In this document: in pieces, positions 8,932 to 18,003 of the stretch
How the letters are laid out: every line of letters starts with the position of its first letter
Position numbering within the stretch: the first letter of the stretch is position 1
Source of the DNA: SG8-4 sp964598225
GTDB lineage: Bacteria; Planctomycetota; Phycisphaerae; Sedimentisphaerales; Anaerobacaceae
Reading direction: 5' to 3'
DNA length: 64,000 nt
Assembly: GCA_964598225.1 (NCBI GenBank)
Contig: CAZRBG010000012.1
Coordinates: 34,655 to 98,654 of the forward strand
The notes under the pieces: generated by a model
Database searches by the model: none
Told to the model about the DNA's origin: nothing
Seen by the model: only the letters and a program-made list of their open reading frames with translations
Translations under genes and position numbers: made by a program

Positions 8932-10515
8932 ATGATCGCGACGAATAAATCAGGATACGATAAGAAACCGTCCGACAAGATCGTCTATATCGTTGCCGTA
9001 ATCTTGCTGGCGATTCTTTCGCTTGTTATTTTTGGCAATAGCATGACCAAGCCCGTTGGCCGGGATGAGCATATGTACTGTACCGGTGGCGTCCTGATGG
9101 CCCGGGGCAAGGCTATCTATGAGGATTTTTCATATCCGACTCAACTTCCCTACCACCCCCTGCTCTACGCCGTTTTGTTCGAAGGGTTCAATACGACACA
9201 CTACCTGCTGGTTGGCCGCCTCGTGTCGGTTGTTGCCGATATTCTCGTGATGCTGTGCATCGTTGGGATATATCGCCTTGCCTTTTGTAATAACTCCGTC
9301 TGGGGCATAGCACTCGGACTGTGTGCGGCCGTCCTTTACGTATTCAATCCTGCTGTCGAGTACTCCAACGGACACGCATGGAATAACGATGTCGTTGTCT
9401 TTTGTGTTGCGCTTTCTCTTTTCTTGTTTGCTCGAATCGACATGAAACGCACAGCCAGCCGCTTACATGTCGCGGCTATCGGCGGTTTGCTGATGTTGGC
9501 TACGTTTATGCGTTCGACAACAATTATCGCCGAATTATTGTTCTTTGCCGCCCTGCTCAGTCTGCCCGCTACCTCCGTCAAAGAGCGTATTAAGAATATC
9601 CTTCCATTCCTGATCGCCGCCGGGCTCGTTTTGATTTATCCGGTCTTTGTTGTAGCCCGGGCACCCCGCGCATTTTTTGTCAATTTGTTCAGTGTTCATA
9701 TTCTAAACAGTCAATGGCTTCATCAAGTCGGGATAGTCCACGACAAGCTCAGACTTACCCTGACTTATCTAACGCTGCCCGGCTATTTCGTATTATTCGT
9801 TACTGCTATCTATCTGATTATCACCCTTGTGTGGTGCAGAGGCAGAATACGAAAATCGAACGGCAGAACCGCCCTGCTTTCGGTCTCTTTGACTGCGGTG
9901 TTCTTCGCTGTTGCTTTGACTCTGCCCACGATCTGGAGGCAATACTTCGCCCCGCCGGTTCCTTTTCTCTTGTGCAGCTTCGCATTTCCGCTGGCGTGGC
10001 TGAGAGGCCTACCAAACGCGAAGACATCCAAAACCCCGGTCAAAGTCGGCGTTGTACTGATCGGAGTCGGTGTGCTCGCGAGCTGGACGACGGGTATGAG
10101 CGCTTCAGAGAAGCTTATCGCCTGCTTCAGGCCCGATACCTGGGTTCCGATGCAAGTGCACAGAACGGCAAAGGATATCGCCAAAAACACAAAGGAGCCG
10201 AAGCTTGTCCTCACTCTTGCTCCGCTGTTCGCGCTGGAAGGAGGCTGCGATATCTACCCGGAACTGTCCGCGGGGGCCTTTACTTACAGGATAGGAGATC
10301 TCATGAGTGAGACAAATCGGCGGATAACGCAAACTGCCGGTCCCGATGAGATTCCACTATTGGTCAAACAGCATCCCCCGTCAGCCATTATAGTCGGTGC
10401 CGAGCCGCCCTATTTCTCAAGACTCAGGCTCGAAGAGCCGCTCGTATCTGTCGCCGGAGAAAACTGGAAGAAAAAAGCCTATGAGAACGGGTTGGTAGTT
10501 TACTTCAAGCCTTAA
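8932..10515 (+). CDS. Multi-spanning glycosyltransferase (GT39/ArnT-like)
   Basis: 527 aa, about ten to twelve membrane helices. The first loop carries 'VGRDEHMYCTGGVLMARGKAIYEDFSYPTQLPYHPLLYA', which matches the acidic first external loop of lipid-phosphate-sugar-dependent transferases (PMT/ArnT type). Such enzymes use a polyprenyl-phosphate sugar to glycosylate proteins or lipids outside the inner membrane. The C-terminal 90 residues form a soluble tail. It begins immediately after the CNNM gene and precedes a GT2 gene by 100 bases. Acceptor and sugar are not predictable here. Confidence 0.8.
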   Translation: MIATNKSGYDKKPSDKIVYIVAVILLAILSLVIFGNSMTKPVGRDEHMYCTGGVLMARGKAIYEDFSYPTQLPYHPLLYAVLFEGFNTTHYLLVGRLVSVVADILVMLCIVGIYRLAFCNNSVWGIALGLCAAVLYVFNPAVEYSNGHAWNNDVVVFCVALSLFLFARIDMKRTASRLHVAAIGGLLMLATFMRSTTIIAELLFFAALLSLPATSVKERIKNILPFLIAAGLVLIYPVFVVARAPRAFFVNLFSVHILNSQWLHQVGIVHDKLRLTLTYLTLPGYFVLFVTAIYLIITLVWCRGRIRKSNGRTALLSVSLTAVFFAVALTLPTIWRQYFAPPVPFLLCSFAFPLAWLRGLPNAKTSKTPVKVGVVLIGVGVLASWTTGMSASEKLIACFRPDTWVPMQVHRTAKDIAKNTKEPKLVLTLAPLFALEGGCDIYPELSAGAFTYRIGDLMSETNRRITQTAGPDEIPLLVKQHPPSAIIVGAEPPYFSRLRLEEPLVSVAGENWKKKAYENGLVVYFKP

Positions 10516-10576
10516 TCCAATCAGTTGCCTTCCGGGCAAAATCGCCTGTAGAGGCCAGGCTTGACCAAACACATAC

Positions 10577-10606
10577 TTGTAGTATTTAGCAAAAAAAGAT
10601 TATAGT
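10577..10606 (+). promoter_or_regulatory. Sigma-70-like promoter next to a leaderless start
   Basis: TTGTAG (10577-10582), an 18-base spacer and TATAGT (10601-10606). The expected transcription start, about 7 bases later, falls within 3 bases of the ATG at 10616. No Shine-Dalgarno sequence is visible, so the mRNA is probably leaderless. Confidence 0.55.
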
Positions 10607-10615
10607 ACAAGCTGA

Positions 10616-11350
10616 ATGAACGAATCGCTGCGCATTACTTTTATACTGCCGGTGCTCAACGAAACTTACTCGTTGCAGGAGACCGTTGATACGTTATTCA
10701 AGCTTGCCGGTGCCGAACTCCATGAAGTCCTGATCGTAACTGCCGAGAGGACAACAGCGGAAAGCCTGGAGGTTATCAAGAGAATAAGGCAGCAACGCCC
10801 CGCCGGTATTCAGGTTCACCGGCAGGAATTGCCGTTTCTCGGCGGGGCTCTGCGGGAGGCATTCGATATTGCAACCGGCGATCATATCATGCTGATGGCC
10901 AGCGACCTCGAAACCGACCCGAATATGGTCCCGGCATTCATTGACGCGATGAAAGCCGGTCAATGGGATATCGTAGCCGGAAGCAGATGGCTAAAAGGAG
11001 GCGGTTTCGAGGGGTACAGCCGAAAGAAGCTTGTCCTCAACTACATCTTCCAGAAAACATTCAGGATTCTCTACAACACCAGAATCACTGATCTCACGTT
11101 CGCGTACCGCCTCTATCGCAAGTCAATACTCGAGGGGATTGTCTGGGAGGAATTGAAGCACCCTTTCCTTCTCGAGTGCCTGCTGAAACCTCTGCGCTGC
11201 AGCGCTAAGGTTACAGAGATACCTTGCCAATGGCGAGCGCGGACGGAAGGGACATCGGCCAATATGTTCGCTGAAACGTTTAAATATCTTCGAATAGCTC
11301 TTAAGACAAGATTCGTTCCCATCAGGAAGTTCAGGAAGGAAATCTCATGA
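10616..11350 (+). CDS. Family 2 glycosyltransferase (DPM1/dolichol-phosphate type)
   Basis: 244 aa, GT-A fold. The N-terminal 'RITFILPVLNETYSLQETVDTL' is the nucleotide-sugar binding start, 'IMLMASDLETDPNMVPAFIDAM' contains the D-x-E/D metal motif (around residue 103), and 'WDIVAGSRWLKGGG' is typical of polyprenyl-phosphate glycosyltransferases. No C-terminal membrane helices are present. It could make the lipid-linked sugar used by the GT39-like protein upstream (inference from context). Its last 4 bases (ATGA) overlap the next start. An upstream promoter suggests leaderless expression. Confidence 0.88.
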   Translation: MNESLRITFILPVLNETYSLQETVDTLFKLAGAELHEVLIVTAERTTAESLEVIKRIRQQRPAGIQVHRQELPFLGGALREAFDIATGDHIMLMASDLETDPNMVPAFIDAMKAGQWDIVAGSRWLKGGGFEGYSRKKLVLNYIFQKTFRILYNTRITDLTFAYRLYRKSILEGIVWEELKHPFLLECLLKPLRCSAKVTEIPCQWRARTEGTSANMFAETFKYLRIALKTRFVPIRKFRKEIS

Positions 11351-12264
11351 AGATAATAGTTACGACTACTGTAAATCCCGTCACCGAAGCTATCAGTCGT
11401 TTTGATTCTCTTGACGGCTGGCACCTTATTGTCATCGGTGACAAGAAGACGCCGGAGCCGTACGAACTGTCCGAGGGAACGTACATATCGCCCGAAGAGC
11501 AGGAAAAATACGACAAGAAGTTGTCGGATGCGATCGGCTGGAACCGCATACAGCGGCGGAATTTCGGCTTGCTGTGGGCTCACGACATGGGCGCCGAAAT
11601 CGTCGCAGTCGTTGACGATGATAACATTCCCTTGCCTGATTGGGGTAATGATCTTATGGTGGGAAAAGAAGTCGAGGTAAATTATTATGAGACCGAGTTG
11701 CCAGCTTTCGATCCGGTCGGCGCTACTAACGAATCTGCTATCTGGCATCGCGGCTACCCCTTGCAGCTCGTTGCAAATAGAGATTATTCGACAAAGACGA
11801 GACGTACTATCAAACCGGACGTACAGGCGGATTTCTGGAACGGAGAGCCGGACGTAGACGCAATCTGCCGCATGGAACATGCGCCTGATTGCGAGTTCGA
11901 CCCGGGTTTCTTCCCGATGGCGAGCAATAAGATGTCGCCGTTTAATTCGCAGAATACCTTCTTGAGCGGACGAGTATTGAGGGACTATTTTCTCTTTCCA
12001 CATATCGGGCGAATGGACGACATCTGGGCATCTTACTACGTTCAGGCCAGAGGATATAAAGTCGTATACGGCAAGCCGTCGGTTTACCAGGATCGGAACG
12101 AGCACGATCCGGTGAAAGACATGAGGCAGGAGTATTTGGGCTATGAGAATAATCTGAATATCGTTAACGAGCTGACCGTTGACTCGGCAAAGATAATAAA
12201 TTATCTTCCTGACCAGTCCATAACAGCCTTTAACCTCTACAGAAAGCATTTTGAAAATGTGTAG
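11347..12264 (+). CDS. STELLO/DUF288-like glycosyltransferase
   Basis: 305 aa. The opening 'MKIIVTTTVNPVTEAISRFDSLDGWHLIVIGDKKTP' and 'RIQRRNFGLLWAHDMGAEIVAVVDDDNIPLPDWG' fit the DUF288/STELLO glycosyltransferase family, with 'VDDDN' (about residue 96) as the metal-binding DXD motif. STELLO proteins were described in plant Golgi, and bacterial relatives are of unknown role. A late conserved block is 'RMDDIWASYYVQARGYKVVYGKPSVYQDRNEHD'. The start overlaps the GT2 gene by 4 bases (ATGA) with AGGAAGG upstream, so the two proteins are made together and probably act on the same glycan. Confidence 0.75.
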   Translation: MKIIVTTTVNPVTEAISRFDSLDGWHLIVIGDKKTPEPYELSEGTYISPEEQEKYDKKLSDAIGWNRIQRRNFGLLWAHDMGAEIVAVVDDDNIPLPDWGNDLMVGKEVEVNYYETELPAFDPVGATNESAIWHRGYPLQLVANRDYSTKTRRTIKPDVQADFWNGEPDVDAICRMEHAPDCEFDPGFFPMASNKMSPFNSQNTFLSGRVLRDYFLFPHIGRMDDIWASYYVQARGYKVVYGKPSVYQDRNEHDPVKDMRQEYLGYENNLNIVNELTVDSAKIINYLPDQSITAFNLYRKHFENV

Positions 12265-12318
12265 AAAACTTAGCTGGTTGAAATCGCACTGAAATCTACA
12301 ACAAAGTGAGAATATGCT

Positions 12319-13020
12319 ATGGGAAAAAGACAAATAATCACGCAAATCGGCTCACTGCCGTATGATGATGTTGACAAGGCCGTAGAGTACAGCCTGCGGC
12401 ACGACATACCCTTTCTGCCAGAGCTTCCCAGGCTCGGCGACGCGATGATGGAGTACATCGAAAAGCCGGGAAATCTTAGCTGTCTCAAAAAGTTCAAGGC
12501 GGCGGTGGCCGGATATGAAACCGTCAAGGTGCAGTGTGTCGGCCCGGCTACCCTTATTCTGGGCGGATACGATCAAGACCAGGCAATTTCTCTGGCCTGC
12601 CGGCACATCGATGCCGTACTCGACGGTCTTGAAGCAGACAGCGTTATTCTCTTCCTGGATGAGCCCGCTCTCGGACAGGCCGGTTTCGACTATCGGCAGT
12701 TATGGTCGGCGCTTTTCCAGAGCTTCGACGTAACACCGGGAGTACACACCTGCGGAAATATGAACTGGGACGATATGTTCGCGTCCGAAATCGAAATAAT
12801 CAGCTTCGATGCCTCGCAATTCGACGTCACCAGGTATCCCGGCTATAGAAGTGATAAGAGAATAGCCTGGGGGACTCAGGAGCGCCCGGATGTGAAAGAC
12901 TTCCGGCAAGGTGATCTTTTAACTCTGCCCTGCGGAATGGGACCTAAATTCTTTACGCCGGATGATTGCGACAAGGCATTGAGCAGGCTTTCGGAGATAG
13001 CTGAAGATTGCGCGAGCTAA
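12319..13020 (+). CDS. MetE C-terminal-like zinc methyltransferase homologue
   Basis: 233 aa, a single TIM-barrel of the UROD/MetE type. 'TQIGSLPYDDVDKAVEYSL' at the N-terminus, 'GVHTCGNMNWDDM' (His/Cys) near residue 140 and 'LPCGMGPKFFTPDDCDKAL' (Cys) near residue 210 are positioned like the zinc ligands of cobalamin-independent methionine synthase. It is about one third the length of full MetE and lacks the N-terminal half, so it may transfer methyl from a small donor rather than polyglutamyl-folate. GTGAG precedes the ATG. Its stop overlaps that of the opposite-strand dacB-like gene by 4 bases. Confidence 0.75.
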   Translation: MGKRQIITQIGSLPYDDVDKAVEYSLRHDIPFLPELPRLGDAMMEYIEKPGNLSCLKKFKAAVAGYETVKVQCVGPATLILGGYDQDQAISLACRHIDAVLDGLEADSVILFLDEPALGQAGFDYRQLWSALFQSFDVTPGVHTCGNMNWDDMFASEIEIISFDASQFDVTRYPGYRSDKRIAWGTQERPDVKDFRQGDLLTLPCGMGPKFFTPDDCDKALSRLSEIAEDCAS

Positions 13021-14447
13021 TCTTCGGGCAATTCGCTGTCTATTATCGCCTCGGCGATGTCGTTGATCGTCGAGCGATGCAGGTTATATGCGTTGTTGGC
13101 GAGGATTGAGAAAATATAGTCCCCCCCTGCCGTTTCAGCAACGCCAGAGAATGACTTGACTCCGCTGATGTATCCGGTTTTGCCGCGAATTTTGCCTCTG
13201 TATTTCTCTTGCTTGAAGTATTTTCCGATTGTCCCGTCTTCGCCCCCTACCGCCAGTGTTTCCCGGTAGAATTCCCAGTTTTCGCTGTCATGTACGTCCG
13301 ACAACACCGTCGTAATCGCGCGTGCGGTAAGCTCGTTTTGCCTGCTGAGGCCGGTGCCGTCATCGAGATAATACTGACTCGAGTCGATTCCCAGCTCAGC
13401 CAGATAATCGGAAATTTGTTGTCGGCCCCGGTGCCAGCTTCCGTTCTTGCCGTCCGGGCTGGCCTCGGCGGCTACGGTTTTGAGCAACGCCTCGGCAGCT
13501 AACGACAGGCTGTTCTTGTTGCAGCGGGCCAGGCAATCCTCGATCCTGGTGCGGAACTCGGTGAGGGGCACAAAGTCGCCTTCTTCAGTGAAACTACGCT
13601 CTATGAGCTGGCCCTCGGCTTCAATGCCGGCGCCGGCCAGGCGTTCGGCCAGGAGGAATCCGAAAAACGCCGCCGGACGTTCGATAGCAACGTCAATCGG
13701 CCCGGCTTTGTCCCTGCACCTGCCGTAGACCGTAAGTTTATTGGGAGTTAGATTACGATTGCTTCCGAGCACACTCGTGCCGGCCGTCGTGGGCTCCACT
13801 TCGTTGATCAGCGTAAGATACGAAGTCGGCGGATCGACGATGATCTTTACTCTGCCGAAGATATTTCTGGCCGTTAGTGCAACGCAGTTGTCGTTGTAGT
13901 TCACGCCGCTGATCTCACAGGCGTACCATTTGTTAAGGTCCTTCGCAGGCCAGCTCGGGTGAACGCGCTCGTTGTCGAATACGCCGGTGTCGACTATAAT
14001 ATGTTCGATGCGCGCAACTCCTTTGCAGTTCAGGGCGTGAATTATGTCTTTGAATATCCAGCCCGGCTCCCGCCCGTACCTGGCGTCGGTTCGCTCATCT
14101 CCCAGCAGCGGGTCTCCGCTTCCTATAACAACAAGAGTATCGCCGCTGAGTCCAACTTTCGTAGTGTAGACATAATCGGGACCAAGATATCTCATTGCGG
14201 CGGCCGAGACCATCAATTTCATATTCGACGCCGGTATCATAAGTTCCCTGGCATCGTGATCGTATACCGTGATCCCGGAATCAGCCTCTATTATGTGAAT
14301 TGAGAACGTTACCTTCCGTTCCAGAGGTGTTTTGATAATTTCATCGACCTGGCTTGCCAGGTCCGCCGCCGCAAGTCCCGCAATCCACAGAAGCAGAGAC
14401 ACTGCGATTAATATTCTCCTGATTCGAACTTGCATAATGAGCGGCAT
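13017..14447 (-). CDS. dacB: D-alanyl-D-alanine carboxypeptidase/endopeptidase (PBP4 type)
   Basis: About 476 aa with a Sec signal peptide ('RRILIAVSLLLWIAGLAAADLA'). It is a class C low-mass PBP. The catalytic SxxK is 'PASNMKLM' (S74, K77) and the KTG triad is 'IRGKTGYISGV' near residue 420. The second motif should be SxN in 'NKNSLSLAAEALLKT', but here reads S-L-S: the Asn is missing, which is unusual. The enzyme trims or cleaves peptidoglycan cross-links in the periplasm. ATG at 14447 was chosen over longer forms; ATG at 14435 is an alternative. It is convergent with the MetE-like gene. Confidence 0.85.
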   Translation of the reverse strand: MPLIMQVRIRRILIAVSLLLWIAGLAAADLASQVDEIIKTPLERKVTFSIHIIEADSGITVYDHDARELMIPASNMKLMVSAAAMRYLGPDYVYTTKVGLSGDTLVVIGSGDPLLGDERTDARYGREPGWIFKDIIHALNCKGVARIEHIIVDTGVFDNERVHPSWPAKDLNKWYACEISGVNYNDNCVALTARNIFGRVKIIVDPPTSYLTLINEVEPTTAGTSVLGSNRNLTPNKLTVYGRCRDKAGPIDVAIERPAAFFGFLLAERLAGAGIEAEGQLIERSFTEEGDFVPLTEFRTRIEDCLARCNKNSLSLAAEALLKTVAAEASPDGKNGSWHRGRQQISDYLAELGIDSSQYYLDDGTGLSRQNELTARAITTVLSDVHDSENWEFYRETLAVGGEDGTIGKYFKQEKYRGKIRGKTGYISGVKSFSGVAETAGGDYIFSILANNAYNLHRSTINDIAEAIIDSELPED

Positions 14448-14570
14448 TATTCCACAACCCGGTCCCCGTATCAACCCTTTTTTCGGTGACAGGATGATTC
14501 ATGTTGCATGAAAGGATAATTGGCGGTACATTATTTTGGAGAAGGTTGAGAAAAAATACTGTAAAAAGAA

Positions 14571-15179
14571 ATGGATTTGACAGAACAGAAGGCCAATTTG
14601 GCGTATCCTAATACCAAAAAAGAGGATTCCGGTAAAAGTCAAGTACATCCGGAACAGCAGCGTCAATCGCTCGTTGCCCGGCTGAGAGCCGGAGATCGAG
14701 GTGCAGCAGCCGAGCTTGTTGATAAATACTATCAACGAATTTATCTGTTCATGAGAAGGCTGGGCCATGATCAGCAGATCAGCGAAGACCTTACACAAGA
14801 GAGCTTTTTCAATGCCTGGCACCATATCGGACAGTTGCGGGACGGCAAAGCTCTGGATAGCTGGCTGTACCGAATCGCGGCCAATGTTTCGAAACTCCAC
14901 TGGCGCAAACATAAGCGTAAAGAGGTTGTTGGTATAGATATTGTCGAGATGGCGGGGGGTACCGAAGATGGGCGTGATAGAGTAAGCCGTTACGAGCAAC
15001 TGGACGAGTTGAAAACCGCAGTTGAAAGGCTGCCGCGAAAATTGAAAGAGACCATCGTTTTACATTACATGCAGCAATTGACCATCGCCAGGGCCGCCGA
15101 GGCTCTCGGAATAAAAGAAGGAACCTTTAAAAGCAGGCTCAATAAGGCGTTAAAAACTTTGCGAAAGGAAATTACCTGA
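14571..15179 (+). CDS. ECF-type RNA polymerase sigma factor
   Basis: 202 aa. Region 2 includes 'ELVDKYYQRIYLFMRRLGHDQQISEDLTQESFFNAWHHIGQ' (about 45-85) and region 4 includes 'LPRKLKETIVLHYMQQLTIARAAEALGIKEGTFKSRLNKALKTLRKEI' (about 150-200, helix-turn-helix at the end). A 40-residue N-terminal extension is present. The next gene on the same strand, 60 bases downstream, encodes a single-pass membrane protein in the position of an anti-sigma factor. The regulon cannot be read here, though the pseudopilin genes lie directly downstream. Confidence 0.92.
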   Translation: MDLTEQKANLAYPNTKKEDSGKSQVHPEQQRQSLVARLRAGDRGAAAELVDKYYQRIYLFMRRLGHDQQISEDLTQESFFNAWHHIGQLRDGKALDSWLYRIAANVSKLHWRKHKRKEVVGIDIVEMAGGTEDGRDRVSRYEQLDELKTAVERLPRKLKETIVLHYMQQLTIARAAEALGIKEGTFKSRLNKALKTLRKEIT

Positions 15180-15239
15180 GTGGATTAACGGTCATGGGCC
15201 GGCGCGCCCCCTCAGACAGACGAGAAAGCGAGAAAACGC

Positions 15240-15767
15240 ATGAAACCGGACAATATCGAGCATTTGCTTAATGAACTGGGCGAGAGAACGGCCGAGCCGG
15301 TCCGCCCGGAGTTGGGCGAGGAGATCAAACAGCGCATTCCGCACAGGCTGACTCGGCACAAAATCGGCTGGGACACCGTTAATATCATAATCGACCTGCG
15401 GTTGAATCGGTCCGTAGCCGCAGCGGTAATTATCGTCTCAATCCTGCTTTTGCTTAATTTGTACGGAAGCCGGGACGGCACCGGCGGCGGGATCGTTCAG
15501 GACAGCAAACTGCTGATCAAGTACCTCGGAAGCGGCGGAAAAGCGGATATACAGGCGGGAAGAGATAAATACGAACTTTTGCTCGGCAGAGGCGAGGATG
15601 TGACCTGGTACGGCGACTGGATCGACCCGGCCGACAGCAACGCCGTTCTCATACGGCAAAATCTTCCTACCGGAAAGTACATGGTAACCTTTGTCGATGG
15701 GCGGGAAGCGGAGGTTGATTCAAGGCAGTTGGTTGAGCTATTAACCCGCACAATGCGGAAAGAGTGA
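15240..15767 (+). CDS. Single-pass membrane protein, possible anti-sigma partner
   Basis: 175 aa: a charged cytoplasmic N-terminus (about 1-55, 'IEHLLNELGERTAEPVRPELGEEIKQRIPHRL'), one helix (about 60-78, 'VAAAVIIVSILLLLNLYG') and an outer domain of about 95 residues without recognised family. The layout (soluble N-terminus, one helix, external domain) and the position right after an ECF sigma gene suggest an anti-sigma factor or co-regulator. No zinc-binding HxxxCxxC motif is seen, so this stays an inference from context. Confidence 0.65.
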   Translation: MKPDNIEHLLNELGERTAEPVRPELGEEIKQRIPHRLTRHKIGWDTVNIIIDLRLNRSVAAAVIIVSILLLLNLYGSRDGTGGGIVQDSKLLIKYLGSGGKADIQAGRDKYELLLGRGEDVTWYGDWIDPADSNAVLIRQNLPTGKYMVTFVDGREAEVDSRQLVELLTRTMRKE

Positions 15768-15813
15768 GGATAATAATCTGCCCGAGAAAAGAGAGCAAAT
15801 CATCCCAAACCGC

Positions 15814-15842
15814 TTGAAGCCGGGGCAAATATGTAGTATAAT
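15814..15842 (+). promoter_or_regulatory. Strong sigma-70-like promoter
   Basis: TTGAAG (15814-15819), a 17-base spacer and a consensus TATAAT (15837-15842), 58 bases before the pseudopilin start at 15901. Spacing is ideal. The position implies separate transcription of the pseudopilin pair from the sigma-factor operon. Confidence 0.7.
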
Positions 15843-15900
15843 AACAAAATTGGATAGTATTGAAAGAATTGAATCAGGATGAGGGATCAGGAGTATTAAT

Positions 15901-16743
15901 ATGGCAAGAAAAAGAGGATTTACACTTATAGAACTTTTAGTGGTTATTGCTATCATAGCGCTGTTACTGTCGATAATGATGCCGGCACTGCAGCGCGTCA
16001 AAGGCCAGGCCCAAAAGGTCATGTGCCAGGCAAGGCTCAAAGAGTGGGGCCTGATGTTCAAGTTGTACACCGACGAGAATGACGGCTATTTCAACGAGGG
16101 CTGGGGCAAAAACGATACCACATTATGGCCCAACGCACTTAGACCTTACTACAAGGACAATTGGGATATGCTGCTGTGCCCTACCGCCACCCGCGAAATG
16201 GTTAACAGCAATGACTGGGGCACATTCAAGGCCGCTGTTCGTACCGTATCAACTCCGGAGGGTAATTCGCAGCGTTATGTTTTCAGTTACAGCATTAATT
16301 CCTGGACGAACTATATGCATTCCGACCGTGGAGACCGGTTGGAGGAATGGTTCTGGAAAAACGTGAATAACACTTCGGAAGTCACTCCTGGCACGAGGAC
16401 AACATCGGGCAGGCAGGCAAGCCGAAACAACATACCGGTTTTCGGCGACGCCACGTGGCATGACGCCTGGCCCCGGCATACAGACCAGCCGTCGCCCACC
16501 ATGGATGCCTTCGGGATAGGAAATAAAGGCGTCAGCGGCGAAATGAATCATTTCTGCATCGACCGGCACAAGGGATTCGTCGGCATGCTTTTCATGGACT
16601 GGTCGGTCAGGTCGATCGGTCTCAAGGAACTGTGGACATTAAAGTGGCATCGTGCATTTGACACAACCGGGCCATGGACGAGAGCCGGTGGCGTCCGCCC
16701 CGAAGATTGGCCCGTTTGGTTGCGGAGTTACAAGGATTACTAA
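15901..16743 (+). CDS. Type II secretion-type pseudopilin (planctomycete H-X9-D family)
   Basis: 280 aa. 'MARKRGFTLIELLVVIAIIALLLSIMMPAL' is a class III prepilin signal: cleavage after Gly6, N-methyl Phe, Glu5 of the mature protein. The C-terminal head ends with 'FCIDRHKGFVGMLFMDWSVRSIGLKELWTLKWH', which fits the H-X9-D signature of the planctomycete pseudopilin group. AGGAG lies 7 bases before the ATG. Such proteins assemble into a periplasmic pseudopilus or decorate it. A closely similar gene copy follows 19 bases downstream but is broken, so this is the working member of a tandem duplication. Confidence 0.9.
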   Translation: MARKRGFTLIELLVVIAIIALLLSIMMPALQRVKGQAQKVMCQARLKEWGLMFKLYTDENDGYFNEGWGKNDTTLWPNALRPYYKDNWDMLLCPTATREMVNSNDWGTFKAAVRTVSTPEGNSQRYVFSYSINSWTNYMHSDRGDRLEEWFWKNVNNTSEVTPGTRTTSGRQASRNNIPVFGDATWHDAWPRHTDQPSPTMDAFGIGNKGVSGEMNHFCIDRHKGFVGMLFMDWSVRSIGLKELWTLKWHRAFDTTGPWTRAGGVRPEDWPVWLRSYKDY

Positions 16744-16762
16744 GTAGTAGGGGTTTACTTAA

Positions 16763-17605
16763 ATGAGGCATCTGCATTCCTTCAAAGCGAGGCTTTACCC
16801 TGATAGAGCTTCTGGTGGTCATTGCCATTATCGCCCTGCTGCTGGCAATAATGATGCCCGCGTTGAATAGAGTGAAGTCGCAGGCACAGAGGGTTAGCTG
16901 TCAGGCGAGACTGAAACAGTGGGGCCTTGTGTTCAAGCTGTACACCGACGATCACGACGGATATTTCAACGACAGGAATACGGGCGCATCCGGCCTGTGG
17001 ATGTCGGCGCTGGAGCCGTACTATAGCTGGAGCCGTACTATAAGAGTGATGCAAAGATGCTTGTCTGCCCGACCGCCACAAAGCTGATGCAAAATTCTGC
17101 CGACTGGGGCACGTTCAAGGCCGCCACGCTAAACGATTACATTTTCAGTTACGGCATCAATTCCTGGACCAACTCTGTGAAGGTTGACCGAGGCTCTCGT
17201 CTGGTCGAATGGTTCTGGAAAAACACCACCGACATGAAGACAATACAGTACGATACCAGAGAAACCGACGGCAAAAAGGCCAGCCCGAATGAAATTCCGG
17301 TATTCGGCGACTCGACGTGGTACGACGCGTGGCCCCGTCATACCGACACCCCTGCCGAGACTATGGACGCTTTCGGAATAGGCGACAGGGGCACATCGGG
17401 CGAAATGAACCATTTCTGCATAGACAGGCATGACGGCTTCGTCAACCTCCTCTTCATGGACTGGTCCGCGAGAGACGTAGGGCTCAAAGAACTCTGGACG
17501 CTAAAATGGCACTGCGCATTCGTCACAAACGGCCCCTGGACAAAAGCCGGTGGCGTCCGCCCGGAAGACTGGCCCGCCTGGATGCGAAGCTACAGGGATT
17601 ACTGA
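16763..17605 (+). pseudogene. Broken tandem copy of the pseudopilin gene
   Basis: This copy is homologous to 15901-16743 throughout, but in three frame segments. The ATG at 16763 opens 'MRHLHS'. Removing one T near 16780 would give 'MRHLHSSKRGFTLIELLVV', a perfect prepilin leader. The middle segment (to about 17025) is in another frame. At 17009-17042 a 17-bp unit is exactly duplicated; removing one copy restores 'ALEPYYKSDAKMLVCPTATK', matching the intact paralogue, and the rest runs open to 17605 with the H-X9-D tail. The repaired protein would be about 274 aa. Both lesions could be assembly errors, but a 1-nt insertion and a 17-bp tandem duplication in one gene favour real decay. Confidence 0.8.
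17009..17042 (+). repeat. Perfect 17-bp tandem duplication inside pseudopilin gene
   Basis: GCTGGAGCCGTACTATA occurs twice in direct succession (17009-17025 and 17026-17042). The intact paralogue upstream has only one copy of the corresponding codons. The duplication shifts the frame. Confidence 0.95.
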
Positions 17606-18003
17606 GAACCTACCTGAATTCACACATTTCGTCTTTTTTAGCGGATATTCATAGAGCCTCACAAAAAGTGCGCGCTCGTTGTATGTAAGGGTATGATCGC
17701 GGTTTTTCGTGCACAAAACCTGAAAAAACAGCCTTCCAGCGCAAAAAATTAAGCGAAATAGTAAAAATTACAAAAAGAATGCTATTAATGTGTTACTTTC
17801 CGCTTTCGGGCGGCACTTTATTGTAGTTTAACATTGTCCGATAAACACAATTAAGCTGGGCTACAGAAAAAGACAATAAGCACTGAAAACGCATGATTAA
17901 GTTCACATCCCCCTCCTAAGAAGCTGAGTTGGCCGGCCGCACGCAAGTGTGGCCGGCGGGCTTGGCTGCATACGCGATATAAGCAACGAGTCATTTAGGG
18001 TTT
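17606..18003. other. Intergenic, AT-rich, no gene seen
   Basis: About 400 bases without a supported reading frame. The first half is AT-rich and the end carries a short GC palindrome (GGCCGGCCGC then GTGGCCGGCGGGC near 17931-17962). It leads into the large hairpin at 18004. Confidence 0.5.
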
